Shown: positions 8,485 through 17,284 of the stretch, piece after piece | How positions within the stretch are numbered: position 1 is the first letter of the stretch | Layout: every line of letters begins with the position of its first letter | NCBI RefSeq assembly: GCF_000765145.1 | Contig: NZ_JMGA01000016.1 | Location: 1-64,000, forward strand | Reading direction: 5' to 3' | DNA length: 64,000 nt | Origin: Desulfosporosinus sp. HMP52 | GTDB taxonomy: Bacteria; Bacillota; Desulfitobacteriia; Desulfitobacteriales; Desulfitobacteriaceae | Notes under the pieces: generated by a model | Told to the model about the DNA's origin: nothing | Database searches by the model: none | What the model saw: the letters and a program-made list of their open reading frames with translations, nothing else | Position numbers and translations under genes: made by a program

Positions 8485-9471
8485 CTAAATCTGGTATTTT
8501 CCGATCTGAAAACGATTCATATGGCTGGCAATCCAGGCCACTGTTCTTTTGATCCCTTCTTCTAGCGTAACCTGCGGTTCCCATCCTATGGTCTCTTTAG
8601 CTAAACGATTATCAGCTAAAAGACGGCTAACCTCACTGCGGCTCGGGCGAATTCGCGCCTCATCAACTTTGATTTTCGCCGTACTTTGAACAGTTTTCAA
8701 AACAATTTTGGCCAATTCCCCAATCGAGATTTCACTCCCTGAACCAATATTAATAACTTTTCCAAACCCATCTTTACTCTGAGCTGCTTTAATAAAACCA
8801 TCCGCAGTATCCGTTACAAAGGTAAAGTCTCGCAAGGTCTCCGTGTTACCAAGACGTATTTCCTCACAGGCTAAAGCCTGAGTAATTAGTGTTGGAATCA
8901 CAGCCCGAGCAGACTGACGCGGTCCATAACAGTTAAAGGGTCTTACTGTCACGACGGGTAGATCAAAGGAAGCATAGAAACTCTCTGCTAGTTTATCTGC
9001 ACCAATTTTGCTTGCTGAATATGGCGACTGACCTTGAAGGGGATGAGACTCATCAATTGGGACGTAGAGTGCCGATCCATAGACTTCACTTGTCGAAGTG
9101 TGTACAATCCGCTCTACCCCATGATCCCGGGCTGCTGTCAAAATATTAAACGTTCCTAAAATGTTGGTTTCTACAACTTCTCGAGGATTTTTATAAGAAT
9201 ACGGAATTCCTACCAAAGCCCCAAGATGAAAAACTGCATTACACCCTTTAACTGAGCGTTCGATTACATCTGCATCACGTAAATCCCCGGCAATGATTTC
9301 AATTTGTTCAAGTAACCCCGGTTCTAAATCTTCTAAGTTTCCGCGGCCATCCCTAGAATTATATCGAATAAAGACACGAACTTTAGCCCCTGCTTTTACC
9401 AAGGCCTCTGTCAAGTGACTACCGATGAATCCTCCTGCTCCAGTAATCAAGACCTGCTTATGCTCCCACAT
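8485..9471 (-). CDS. NAD-dependent sugar-nucleotide 4,6-dehydratase/epimerase (LegB-like)
   Basis: An extended SDR of 328 residues with VLITGAGGFIGSHL (NAD site), GALVGIPYSYKNPREVVETN, a STSEVYG motif and a YSASKIGADKL catalytic Tyr-Lys. The 'GIPYSY' segment and overall length are typical of the LegB/PtmB-neighbour group that makes 4-keto-6-deoxy sugars for legionaminic-type glycans, but generic epimerases also look like this. I use ATG 9471, which has AGAAGGG 9 bases upstream; the ATG three codons earlier directly abuts that site. It lies 18 bp upstream of the nucleotidyltransferase gene in the same operon. Confidence 0.78.
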   Translation of the reverse strand: MWEHKQVLITGAGGFIGSHLTEALVKAGAKVRVFIRYNSRDGRGNLEDLEPGLLEQIEIIAGDLRDADVIERSVKGCNAVFHLGALVGIPYSYKNPREVVETNILGTFNILTAARDHGVERIVHTSTSEVYGSALYVPIDESHPLQGQSPYSASKIGADKLAESFYASFDLPVVTVRPFNCYGPRQSARAVIPTLITQALACEEIRLGNTETLRDFTFVTDTADGFIKAAQSKDGFGKVINIGSGSEISIGELAKIVLKTVQSTAKIKVDEARIRPSRSEVSRLLADNRLAKETIGWEPQVTLEEGIKRTVAWIASHMNRFQIGKYQI

Positions 9472-9607
9472 TACGTTCATCCCTTCTGTTACAATAACTG
9501 ATATATCTTATGTCAGTTTTTGTCTATCTGACACCGTAGTTACCATTTCAGCGGACGATCCTTTCCCCAATAAGGCGGGAACAAATTACATTAACCCGTT
9601 AAAAGGA

Positions 9608-10729
9608 CTATCCCGTTAACAGGGTGTTCAAGAGGGTATAATATTTCGATGCTAACTGAGACCACTCGAACTTCACTGCATTTTGATGCCCTTTAATGGA
9701 GAGTGATTTTTGTAAAGAGGGATTATCTAAGACACCTGTTATAGCCGCAGATAACTTTAAAACGTTTCCTGCTTCGAAAGTCGATGCACAAGAGTTTGGA
9801 ACAACTTCTGCCAAACCCCCAGCGTTTGAGGAGATTACCGGTGTTCCAATCGCCATTCCTTCTAAGGCAACTAAGCCATAGGCTTCTCGCCGACTAGGAA
9901 CAACAAGTGCAGTTGTACTTGCCATTTTCTGTCTGACCTCCTGACTTGAGATTCGACCGAGAAAATGAATATAGGCTCCCAGATTTAGCGCTTGGACAAG
10001 ATGCTTTAAATAACCTTCATATAACTCTGTCCCTTTACCTACAATATTTACTTGAACTTGAAGACCACCTCTAAATCTAATTGACACAGCCTTAATTAGA
10101 TCTTCAATTCCTTTATAATCCAATAACCTTCCGACATATAACAATTGGTTCCTTATCCCTTGTTGCCAGCGTTCTGAAGGAATATTAATACCGAGGGGCA
10201 AGACTTGAGTCTTAAAAAGATATTGTGGAAAATGATCAGCTAAATATTGTCTCTCACTCTGGCTAATAAGATGAATGCATTGACAACGCATTAGCAATTC
10301 TTCCTGTATTTTAAATTGTGCTTGTAATTCTGGATCAGGCAAGTCTCCCAATTCTTTACGCAAAAAGGAGTAAACTGAATACAAAATTGGAATATTTCCT
10401 TGAGATAGGGTATAGGACAAAGGTGTAAAATTAATGGCATGGCTATGAATCAAATCCCATCCCTGACAGATCTGTGGAAATTCCTTACATACAACATCCG
10501 CCTTGATCATCCCAAGATAGCCAAAATATCTGCTGTCCCGCGGCAGCCATAGAACCTTAATTTGTTGCCCCAGTCCTGTCCAGACTGGGATATTACAGTT
10601 ACTGCTTGGTACTATAACGGTCTGTCGCACACCCATACGATCAAGCATATGCACCATACCTGTGACTGCTGTTCCTGCGCCGCCAAAGCTTTCTTCTTCA
10701 AATTCATTGCTTAAGGATAAGATTTTCAG
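9608..10729 (-). CDS. GT4 family glycosyltransferase, CTG start
   Basis: A two-domain GT-B enzyme. The C-terminal half has LLYVGRLLDYKGIEDLI, GKGTELYEGY, VVPSRREAYGLVALEGMA and SSNAGGLAE, the donor-binding pattern of GT4. The first ATG (10657) would cut off the conserved N-terminal strand and the glycine loop. Translating upstream in frame gives KILSLSNEFEE followed by SFGGAGTAV, the expected GT4 start. The only start there is CTG at 10729, preceded by GGGGGAG at a spacing of 5; an in-frame stop lies 11 codons upstream of the CTG, with no ATG, GTG or TTG between. The protein is then 373 residues. It heads the minus-strand nucleotide-sugar/glycosyltransferase run. Confidence 0.82.
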   Translation of the reverse strand: MKILSLSNEFEEESFGGAGTAVTGMVHMLDRMGVRQTVIVPSSNCNIPVWTGLGQQIKVLWLPRDSRYFGYLGMIKADVVCKEFPQICQGWDLIHSHAINFTPLSYTLSQGNIPILYSVYSFLRKELGDLPDPELQAQFKIQEELLMRCQCIHLISQSERQYLADHFPQYLFKTQVLPLGINIPSERWQQGIRNQLLYVGRLLDYKGIEDLIKAVSIRFRGGLQVQVNIVGKGTELYEGYLKHLVQALNLGAYIHFLGRISSQEVRQKMASTTALVVPSRREAYGLVALEGMAIGTPVISSNAGGLAEVVPNSCASTFEAGNVLKLSAAITGVLDNPSLQKSLSIKGHQNAVKFEWSQLASKYYTLLNTLLTG

Positions 10730-10927
10730 AAAATCTCCCCCTTTACTAAGGTCATGGTTCTAAGTTTTACTTCTTTAATACTCTATGCACAAGCCTTCTA
10801 TCTTGCTAGACCTAAATTCCTATTAATAGACTTTAATGAGACTTCGTCCATACCGATCACATTCATTTCCACTTAGCAAAAACTTTCTAAACAGCATTGC
10901 TTAGCTGAGGGCTTAACTAAAAATTAA

Positions 10928-10970
10928 AAGAAACGAAGTCTACCTATTACAATGGCAGACTTCGTTTTCT
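10928..10970. terminator. Terminator hairpin after the XhlA-like gene
   Basis: AAACGAAGTCT at 10930-10940 pairs with AGACTTCGTTT at 10958-10968, extended by two further pairs past one mismatch, with T-rich sequence on both sides. It ends the small minus-strand gene at 11008-11244. The 10741-10928 stretch holds no convincing gene. Confidence 0.75.
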
Positions 10971-11007
10971 TTTTGATTTCCTGCAATACTTTTTTCTTTC
11001 ATATTAA

Positions 11008-11244
11008 TCAATGGCTCCAAAGAACATTTACAACGGCAGCAAATGCTCCCGCCAAGGCAATACCAAAGCCCGACCACCAGCGTCGGCTATTTTCCGTTCC
11101 CTTTTTATAATCGTCAAAATCTTGTTTTGTAATATAGTTACCCGCGAGAAGTACACGCATATCGTTAACAACTGTTGAGACTTCTTTAACAGCCTCCTTA
11201 ATCTCTGCAATATCTTTCTTAATTGTCTGGACTTCTTCTTCCAT
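11008..11244 (-). CDS. Small coiled-coil plus membrane-anchor protein, XhlA-like
   Basis: 78 residues: a charged heptad-rich N-terminal half (residues 1-45, IKKDIAEIKEAVKEVSTVV) followed by one hydrophobic segment (about 58-75, GFGIALAGAFAAVVNVLW). This is the layout of the phage hemolysin XhlA family, which works with a holin during lysis. There is no lysin or phage structural gene beside it, so it may be a domesticated phage gene. A holin-like gene lies at 27971-28285 in the same island. The family call rests on architecture only. Confidence 0.55.
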   Translation of the reverse strand: MEEEVQTIKKDIAEIKEAVKEVSTVVNDMRVLLAGNYITKQDFDDYKKGTENSRRWWSGFGIALAGAFAAVVNVLWSH

Positions 11245-11402
11245 TGTCTGCCCCCCATAACTTCTACGGACAACCCTTTTACATTATCCTATGATTCCAT
11301 TTATGAAAATGGTACTTGCTTTTTATTCCCCCCTTAACTCTCTTGAACATATCATGATACTAAGTACATTATTTTTTGGTAACGGCTATGAGGAGGTTAC
11401 TA

Positions 11403-12404
11403 ATGCCAACGATAATCTACCCTCCTTCAATTCCTTGGAATTGGATGTTTCAGCGCCCACAACAGTTACTCGGACGGTTCTCGGCTTCTGGCCAAACAGT
11501 CCTTTATGAAGACCTGGGTAATTTCTCAACTTCAAAAAACAATCTGCTGTCTCCTTCATTTCTCATCTGCCAAGGTTCGTCAGCCATGTCTGTTCCCCAC
11601 CCAAGACCACGCATCCTATGGCTGACTGTTCCATCCCACATTAATCTAATTAAAAACTATGACCCTGATCTGGTTATTTACGATGCTGTGGATGAACCTA
11701 AGGATGAGTTCGCTAGTTGGGCTCCCTATTATCCTTCAATACTCGAAAAAGCAGATCTGATTTTTTGTAGCAGCAACAGTATTTACGAATATTTTCTTAA
11801 CCGACATCCTCATGTCTATTTGATCCCCAACGGTGTAGACTACGTTCATTTTTCCCCCGCCCCTACTCACCGCCCTATCGACCTTCCATCAGGAAAACCC
11901 ATTGTCGGATATAGTGGAGCTATTGCTCCATGGGTGGATTGGGATTTGCTTAAATTAGTAATCCAAGAAAACCCTGAGATAAACTTTGTCTTTTTAGGAG
12001 CCCTCTTTCAGCTTAATAAATTTCCATTGAAATTAAAAAACGTCTACTACCTAGGATTAAAGTCATATCAGGAGCTTCCTGCATATCTCCATTATTTTGA
12101 TGTTGGATTGATACCCTTTCGTCAAACAGAAATGACTAAAGGGTGCAACCCAATCAAACTTTATGAATATTACGCAGCAGGAATAAGAGTTCTAGGTACA
12201 CCTCTTCCTGAACTTCTCACTATTCCTAAGATCAATCTTGAAGCCAGCCCTCACCTATTCTCACTGCGTCTCAAACATTTATTAAACGAAGCTGACTCCA
12301 ATAAAGCAGAAAGAATGGCCTACGCGCAAGCTAATGATTGGAGCGAACGGGTCGGCCGAATGCTGCAGTATATTTTTGAAAAGGCTAATACAAATCAGAA
12401 ATAG
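11403..12404 (+). CDS. Glycosyltransferase, GT4-like (TuaH-like)
   Basis: 333 residues. The N-terminus has PPSIPWNWMFQRPQQLLGRF, typical of the TuaH-like branch of GT-B enzymes. Then come PDLVIYDAVDEPKDEF, a nucleotide-binding half with IPNGVDYVHFSP, VGYSGAIAPWVDWDLL, YLGLKSYQELPAYLHYFDVGLIPF and NPIKLYEYYAAG. The start is fixed by AGGAGG 8 bases before the ATG at 11403; earlier in-frame starts lack such a site. It probably adds a sugar to the surface polymer made by this island. It is the first plus-strand gene of the right-hand half of the island. Confidence 0.8.
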   Translation: MPTIIYPPSIPWNWMFQRPQQLLGRFSASGQTVLYEDLGNFSTSKNNLLSPSFLICQGSSAMSVPHPRPRILWLTVPSHINLIKNYDPDLVIYDAVDEPKDEFASWAPYYPSILEKADLIFCSSNSIYEYFLNRHPHVYLIPNGVDYVHFSPAPTHRPIDLPSGKPIVGYSGAIAPWVDWDLLKLVIQENPEINFVFLGALFQLNKFPLKLKNVYYLGLKSYQELPAYLHYFDVGLIPFRQTEMTKGCNPIKLYEYYAAGIRVLGTPLPELLTIPKINLEASPHLFSLRLKHLLNEADSNKAERMAYAQANDWSERVGRMLQYIFEKANTNQK

Positions 12405-12495
12405 CGTGTAACACCCTAATCTACGAGCGAATAGTATACGTTGAAAGCTACTAAGTCTAACTCGTTTCTTAATCAAAAAAGGGGGGAATACACAC

Positions 12496-14052
12496 ATGCT
12501 ATTTGAAACCCACGCTTGGGTAACACTCGACAATGCGGTCGCTATATATAACGTTTATAGCGATGTGCTAGTCGCTACCATCCCCGTGGGGATTGCACCA
12601 GCTTTCCCAAAACGCACTCCGGATGGTACAAAAGTATTGGTTCCTAATTTCGGTAGTAACACTGTCTCTGTTATTTGTACAGCCGGTAACCTTGTCTTGG
12701 CTACCATTCCAGTAGGTCTTGCTCCTACCTCTGTCGCAATTGACCCTACTAGTACTACAGCATATGTGACAAACTCTGGAAGTGGAACTGTTTCCGTAAT
12801 TAGTATTCCAACTCATACGGTAGTAAGCACTATAACGGTTGGTACAGGTCCGGTCGATGTTGCAATTGCCCGTGATGGCAGCCGTGTCTACGTAAGCAAC
12901 GGCGACAGTAATACAGTCTCAGTTATCAACCCAGTAACCAATACTGTCATTGCAACAATCCCAGTAGGTACTTCGCCTAATGGTCTAGCTCTAAGCCTAG
13001 ACAATACCAGACTCTTTGTCGTTAACAGTGGCAGCAATAATGTTAGTGTAATTAACACCGCTACAAATGCTTTACTAAGCCTCATTCCCGTTGGATCAAA
13101 CCCTCAAAAAATTGCTGCTAACCCAGTAAACCCTGTCTTCATGTACGTCAGCAACTTCGGATCGAATAGTGTTAGTGTAATCTCGACAACAGGACTTAAC
13201 GTTATAACCACAATTCCTGTCGGAGTAAATCCCCTTGGGCTAGATGTTACAGGAGATGGCACTCAATTATGGGTCGCAAACGAAGGCGACAGCTCAATTA
13301 GCATTATTAACACTCTGACAAATACCATTGCAGCTGCATTGCCAACATCATTCCCACCCCGGGGTGTAACAGTAGGTAGAGTGGGTTCTGCTTTATCTCC
13401 TAGTGACCCCATTGACTTGACAGACCCTTATCAGCTTGAGGAAATTACTGAATCGGTGTGCATTATCGTCGAAAAAGTTTATGCCAGCTGTCTACAGCGG
13501 GAATGCTTCCCCGCCTTCATCATCACTTTACCCGCAGGGGGAGTTCCACCTTTCACCTTTGTTAGCATGACTTTCTCAACAGGCGTAATTGTTCCGGGAA
13601 GTGTCGTCATTACACCTATTCCTGCACGGCCAAACTTCTCCAGAGTACAATTCACAATTCAGATTCCTTACACCTTGACATTAAGGGATTCAACTGGCGC
13701 TTTATTCACTGTAACCGGCACCCTCCCGGATATAAACAAAGACATTGTAATGTACTTCCCACCGACGCGTCCGGAATTTGACTTTAACTTGCGTGTTGAA
13801 ACAAGAACAGAAGTATTAACCAGCCCACTATTTACAACAACAACAATTCAAATTGCCATCGGAAGTTTTGTCATTACAAAAGTTACAGGTCTCGTTCAGC
13901 TACTCGTTCCAGCCTTCGGATTCTGCCCTGAACCTCCAATGTGCGAGGAATTCCCTGATATTCCAGAAAATCCGTGCATTAATTTCTTTGATGCCACCCT
14001 TACCCCATTCCCAAGTGATTTCTTCCCGCCACAGCAAGATACTTGCCAATAA
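12496..14052 (+). CDS. YVTN beta-propeller protein with spore-coat-like C-terminal domain
   Basis: 518 residues. Residues 1-300 contain about seven repeats of roughly 42 residues with the pattern 'VYVSNGDSNTVSVINP...IATIPVGTSP', the YVTN beta-propeller family common in cell-surface proteins. Residues 310-518 form a second, Cys-containing domain (VCIIVEKVYASCLQRECFP, later GFCPEPPMCEEFP) that resembles SPOCS-type spore-coat domains. There is no signal peptide, which suits a protein laid on the spore from the mother cell. The ATG has GGGGGG 9-10 bases upstream. The composition is Ser/Thr/Asn-rich, a plausible glycosylation target. Role is inferred. Confidence 0.72.
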   Translation: MLFETHAWVTLDNAVAIYNVYSDVLVATIPVGIAPAFPKRTPDGTKVLVPNFGSNTVSVICTAGNLVLATIPVGLAPTSVAIDPTSTTAYVTNSGSGTVSVISIPTHTVVSTITVGTGPVDVAIARDGSRVYVSNGDSNTVSVINPVTNTVIATIPVGTSPNGLALSLDNTRLFVVNSGSNNVSVINTATNALLSLIPVGSNPQKIAANPVNPVFMYVSNFGSNSVSVISTTGLNVITTIPVGVNPLGLDVTGDGTQLWVANEGDSSISIINTLTNTIAAALPTSFPPRGVTVGRVGSALSPSDPIDLTDPYQLEEITESVCIIVEKVYASCLQRECFPAFIITLPAGGVPPFTFVSMTFSTGVIVPGSVVITPIPARPNFSRVQFTIQIPYTLTLRDSTGALFTVTGTLPDINKDIVMYFPPTRPEFDFNLRVETRTEVLTSPLFTTTTIQIAIGSFVITKVTGLVQLLVPAFGFCPEPPMCEEFPDIPENPCINFFDATLTPFPSDFFPPQQDTCQ

Positions 14053-14107
14053 TCATTTCTTATGTGTTATTCACCCTCTTCTTATAAATCTTTGCACTAA
14101 GGATAAA

Positions 14108-14135
14108 GAAAGGGTCGTCCATAAACGACCCTTTC
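14108..14135 (+). terminator. Rho-independent terminator after the YVTN gene
   Basis: GAAAGGGTCGT and ACGACCCTTTC form an 11-bp stem with a 6-nt loop, followed by TTCT. Confidence 0.8.
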
Positions 14136-14249
14136 TTCTACGGCCCCATGGCACGAAAGCACTTATTGTGAGTGCTCAAAGTTGGAACCTATTACGATAT
14201 TTGTCAATCCCGCTCTGGTCTAAAAATATAAAGAAAGGAAGTGATTGTA

Positions 14250-16091
14250 TTGGCTTTTCTTACACGAAACACTGTTAGTCCGCTGCTCCTAACCTATGAA
14301 AGTGAATCTTCGTACTTACATATCGACTCACAAGGCTGTGCTTTATTTAATGCAAATAGTCATGAACCAGCTTACCGGATTCAAGAACCTCTTCTCTTAG
14401 CCCATGGTATTATGACAGATTCTAAAACAATTCATATAGTTGTACTCAAATCCAGTGGAGATCTTTGCTACACTCTTATTTCCGGGGCAGGCACTCCACA
14501 GACAACCCTAATAGCTAAACTGGACGTACGCGGCACAAGATATCGTAAGCTTTTTCTGTTCCCTCAAGGGAAAGTAATACATATTTTTTACGCCTCTACA
14601 CACCAATCCATTCCCGAACTTTGGCGTATTGAACACCGGTTCTGGAACGGTAATTCCTGGCGCAGTAATCATATGGGTGAGGTTGTTCATCCTCGAGAAC
14701 CTCTCTATAGTGTCAGCTTAGATAGTCAAGGCAATCTTCATCTTTGCAGTATTACTTTCCAAGGCAGGCATTCTCTTCTTTTCACAAACCGATTTAATGG
14801 AACATTTCATTTATGGGGATCTCCAACTGAAACCATGAGAATACCCGGCGAGGTCATGGATATGGCTGCACTAATGACAACGGACAATGTTCATCATCTC
14901 TTTTGGGTAGTTAAAACCCCAACGGGGCAATTCGAACTCCGTACAACCCAGCAATTGGATGCCCAAGAATTGTCAAGTGGCTGGAGCCCGTCTCTTGCTC
15001 CAATAAAAACATTTAACTCTCCATGTAAAAATATTGGGGCTTTAGAAATTGGCGGCGTATTATGGCTCCTAGCAATTACTGGCGAAGAGATGCTAATGCA
15101 AAACGACGGCAAAGGGTGGCGATTGATTGCCACACACACGCCATATAATCAAATCATTCAGTGGGTTCATAAAGGTCGAAAGTATTTCCATCAGACATAC
15201 TGGTTAGAAGATCGAATGTTACGACGCACTCCAGCATATCATCGAGAATTAGGATTTGCCGTCGATAGGCAAACTTCATCGCCTTCGCCCTACTGTTCTA
15301 TACCTAAACAACCAATCCCTCCAAACCCTTCTCTTGCTACACCCGCTCCTCCTGTTCCAGCCTTCTATCCGAACAAAATCAGCCCTCATAATGATCCTCT
15401 TCCTAATATCCAGGCAGGGATTAATTTGCGAGAATTTAATACACCAAACCCTCCAGATATAGTTTCTGTACCTGACGCAATAAAACTGCCTTTAATTTCT
15501 AAAACAGCAACAGAAATTACCGAAGTTCCAAAAATACCTGAAATCACTAGTCCTATCGCAGACCAAGAAGTTCAAAAAATAGAAGTTATCAAAACTACAG
15601 AAACATCTGAAATGTTTGAAATACCTCAGATGCCTGAACAAGCTGAGAATCTTGATGTTTTTGAAGAAACTCCAATCTCAGTAAAATGTGACGAGGAGGT
15701 CCTTCCTTCGATGCCTAGTGAAAATCCAGACCAACTAGATTCTCTGATCAAAACCGTCGCCCATCTTGAACAAGAAAATGCTCTTTTAAGTACTGCTGTC
15801 CAAAGCATGCTAACCAAATTTAATGAAATAATGGAAGCAATAACTGAAACTACTGTTAAGCCAAAACAAGAAGACCCACCTCCCTTTGACGAACTAGAGC
15901 CCGTCAAAGAAGCTATGTCGAATTTAGAAAAAGAAACCCAAAGTCTATCACAAGTTCTCCGGGTCATGCTTGTCAAGCAAGAAGAAAGTGACTCTTCTCT
16001 TGAAAAACTCGAAACACAAATTTCTCAACTTCAATCGGAAAAAGATGATACTAAAAATAAAGGAGGGTTTTGGAACAAATGGATCACATAG
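14250..16091 (+). CDS. Large surface-like protein: propeller-like region, Pro-rich linker, coiled coil
   Basis: 613 residues from TTG 14250 (AAAGGAAGTG 7 bases upstream). Residues 1-345 carry repeated short Trp/Gly strands (HIFYASTHQSIPELWRIEH, LWLLAITGEEM) that read like a beta-propeller. Residues about 350-490 are rich in Pro, Thr and Glu with repeated 'PEIP/EVPKIPEI' segments. Residues 500-600 are a predicted coiled coil (LDSLIKTVAHLEQENALLS, LEKLETQISQLQSE). I recognise no named family. Its 3' end overlaps the next small gene by 13 bp. It is likely a structural element or tether of the same surface layer as its neighbours. Confidence 0.7.
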   Translation: MAFLTRNTVSPLLLTYESESSYLHIDSQGCALFNANSHEPAYRIQEPLLLAHGIMTDSKTIHIVVLKSSGDLCYTLISGAGTPQTTLIAKLDVRGTRYRKLFLFPQGKVIHIFYASTHQSIPELWRIEHRFWNGNSWRSNHMGEVVHPREPLYSVSLDSQGNLHLCSITFQGRHSLLFTNRFNGTFHLWGSPTETMRIPGEVMDMAALMTTDNVHHLFWVVKTPTGQFELRTTQQLDAQELSSGWSPSLAPIKTFNSPCKNIGALEIGGVLWLLAITGEEMLMQNDGKGWRLIATHTPYNQIIQWVHKGRKYFHQTYWLEDRMLRRTPAYHRELGFAVDRQTSSPSPYCSIPKQPIPPNPSLATPAPPVPAFYPNKISPHNDPLPNIQAGINLREFNTPNPPDIVSVPDAIKLPLISKTATEITEVPKIPEITSPIADQEVQKIEVIKTTETSEMFEIPQMPEQAENLDVFEETPISVKCDEEVLPSMPSENPDQLDSLIKTVAHLEQENALLSTAVQSMLTKFNEIMEAITETTVKPKQEDPPPFDELEPVKEAMSNLEKETQSLSQVLRVMLVKQEESDSSLEKLETQISQLQSEKDDTKNKGGFWNKWIT

Positions 16092-16303
16092 ATTTAAACA
16101 CTAACATTGCGGATATTCTGTGTAAATATCCACAAACTGCGAAAGCATTTCGTAAATTTGGAATTCTCACATCTGGTTGAGGGGCAAAAAGCTTACTCAC
16201 TATGAGTATTGAGCAGGCTGCTCAACGATATCGTCTTAATTCCGCAACTTTAATTAAAACCTTAGAAGTTACCATCGAGCAATCCAAACATCAATGGAGA
16301 TAA
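16079..16303 (+). CDS. DUF1858-like redox protein with in-frame UGA (probable selenoprotein)
   Basis: From ATG 16079 (AGGAGGG 11 bases upstream, overlapping the previous stop by 13 bp) the frame reads 33 codons, meets TGA at 16178-16180, then continues 40 codons to TAA at 16301. The product matches the DUF1858 / hybrid-cluster-associated redox domain from end to end: NIADILCKYPQTAKAFRKFG before the TGA, SIEQAAQRYRLNSATLIKTL after it. The family has 'G-x-x-C-x-G-C' at this place; here it is T-S-G-[UGA], so the UGA replaces the second cysteine and the first is Thr. A small hairpin follows the UGA at 16194-16208. Reading through as selenocysteine gives a 74-residue protein. A nonsense mutation is the alternative, but both halves are fully conserved. 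Confidence 0.75.
16194..16208 (+). promoter_or_regulatory. Candidate SECIS hairpin downstream of UGA 16178
   Basis: TACTCA (16194-16199) pairs perfectly with TGAGTA (16203-16208) around a 3-nt loop, starting 13 nt after the UGA, in the position expected of a bacterial SECIS element. A second small stem (GAGCA/TGCTC, 16211-16223) follows. Weak by itself. Confidence 0.35.
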
Positions 16304-16307
16304 ACTA

Positions 16308-17258
16308 ATGAATATTCTCTTTTTGAATGATTCCTCTTTGTTAAATATAGGGCTAGTCTCGGGCTTTTCTCCAATGGATGATATACGTTTAGTTCCGGTT
16401 CATCAACCGGGCTGGGAGGATCGTTTAAATAATTTATTAAGGACCTGGAAACCCAAATTTGCTCTAGCCGAAGGTGTATCAATCTCCACAGTGGCCCAAA
16501 AACTCTTTCCGCTTTTACGCCGTTATTCAATCCCTTTAGTCTATTGGGCCATTGATGATCCTCCAGACTGGCGCCGTATGTCTCGTCCTTTGGGACGGGG
16601 AGCTAGTCTGGTTCTTACCCCTGCCAAAGAATGTCTATCCCTTTATCAGCGCGAGAGAATACGGGCCCTCTATTTTCACTTTGCCTGTAATCCTAGTTTT
16701 CATCAGCCGACTGAGCCTTCATATAAGTATTCTTGCGATTTACTTCTTGTTGCCAATTACTATACTTCATATCCACAACGCAAAATCGGCATAGAGACAG
16801 TCCTATCCCCCTTGAAATCGGAACCTTATGATCTTAAAGTCTTTGGAAACGAGCATTGGCTGACAAATACAGATCATTATACGTTGGCACCAAAAGTGTA
16901 TCAAGGCTATTTGCCATATGATCAATTACCTTGCGCATATTCTTCCGCTAAAATTGTCTTAGGCCTAAATTCTGTAATTGACTCTCCAACAATGATGAGC
17001 ATGCGCACTTTCGAAGCCTTAGGTTGTCGAGCCTTTTATCTGACTCATTGGACACCGGCGGTAGAGAATCTTTTTAAAAACCACGTTCACCTTGTCTGGA
17101 GCCGCCATCCAGACGAGACATTAGAGCTCGTTCGATTTTACTTAAACCGAGCAGACCTGCGAGAAAAAATCGCTCGCCAAGGACAAGAAGAAGTGTACCA
17201 CAAACATACTTATCAGCACCGCGTGCAATCTGTTTATAAGCACCTACAAAAACTCTGA
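16308..17258 (+). CDS. CgeB-like glycosyltransferase
   Basis: 316 residues of the CgeB/YkvP spore-maturation family. It starts MNILFLNDSSLLNIGLV and has YWAIDDPPDW, DLLLVANYY, VYQGYLPYDQLPCAYSSAKIVLGLN and the family's MRTFEALGCRAFYLT segment near residue 230. CgeB proteins are GT-B enzymes implicated in glycosylating the outer spore surface of Bacillus; that role fits here. The ATG lies 4 bases after the stop of the UGA-containing redox gene, with GGAG upstream, so the two are in one operon. Confidence 0.85.
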   Translation: MNILFLNDSSLLNIGLVSGFSPMDDIRLVPVHQPGWEDRLNNLLRTWKPKFALAEGVSISTVAQKLFPLLRRYSIPLVYWAIDDPPDWRRMSRPLGRGASLVLTPAKECLSLYQRERIRALYFHFACNPSFHQPTEPSYKYSCDLLLVANYYTSYPQRKIGIETVLSPLKSEPYDLKVFGNEHWLTNTDHYTLAPKVYQGYLPYDQLPCAYSSAKIVLGLNSVIDSPTMMSMRTFEALGCRAFYLTHWTPAVENLFKNHVHLVWSRHPDETLELVRFYLNRADLREKIARQGQEEVYHKHTYQHRVQSVYKHLQKL

Positions 17259-17284
17259 GTTTCTCTGACTTGGGAGGATTGTTT

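Noticed and set aside
13853-14278. 141-codon plus-strand frame
   Set aside because: Out-of-frame overlap with the end of the YVTN gene and its terminator.
16079-16303. UGA as a nonsense mutation (pseudogene)
   Set aside because: Sequence stays conserved after the UGA, the UGA replaces a redox Cys and a second independent case exists at 35621; Sec is the simpler explanation, though not proven.
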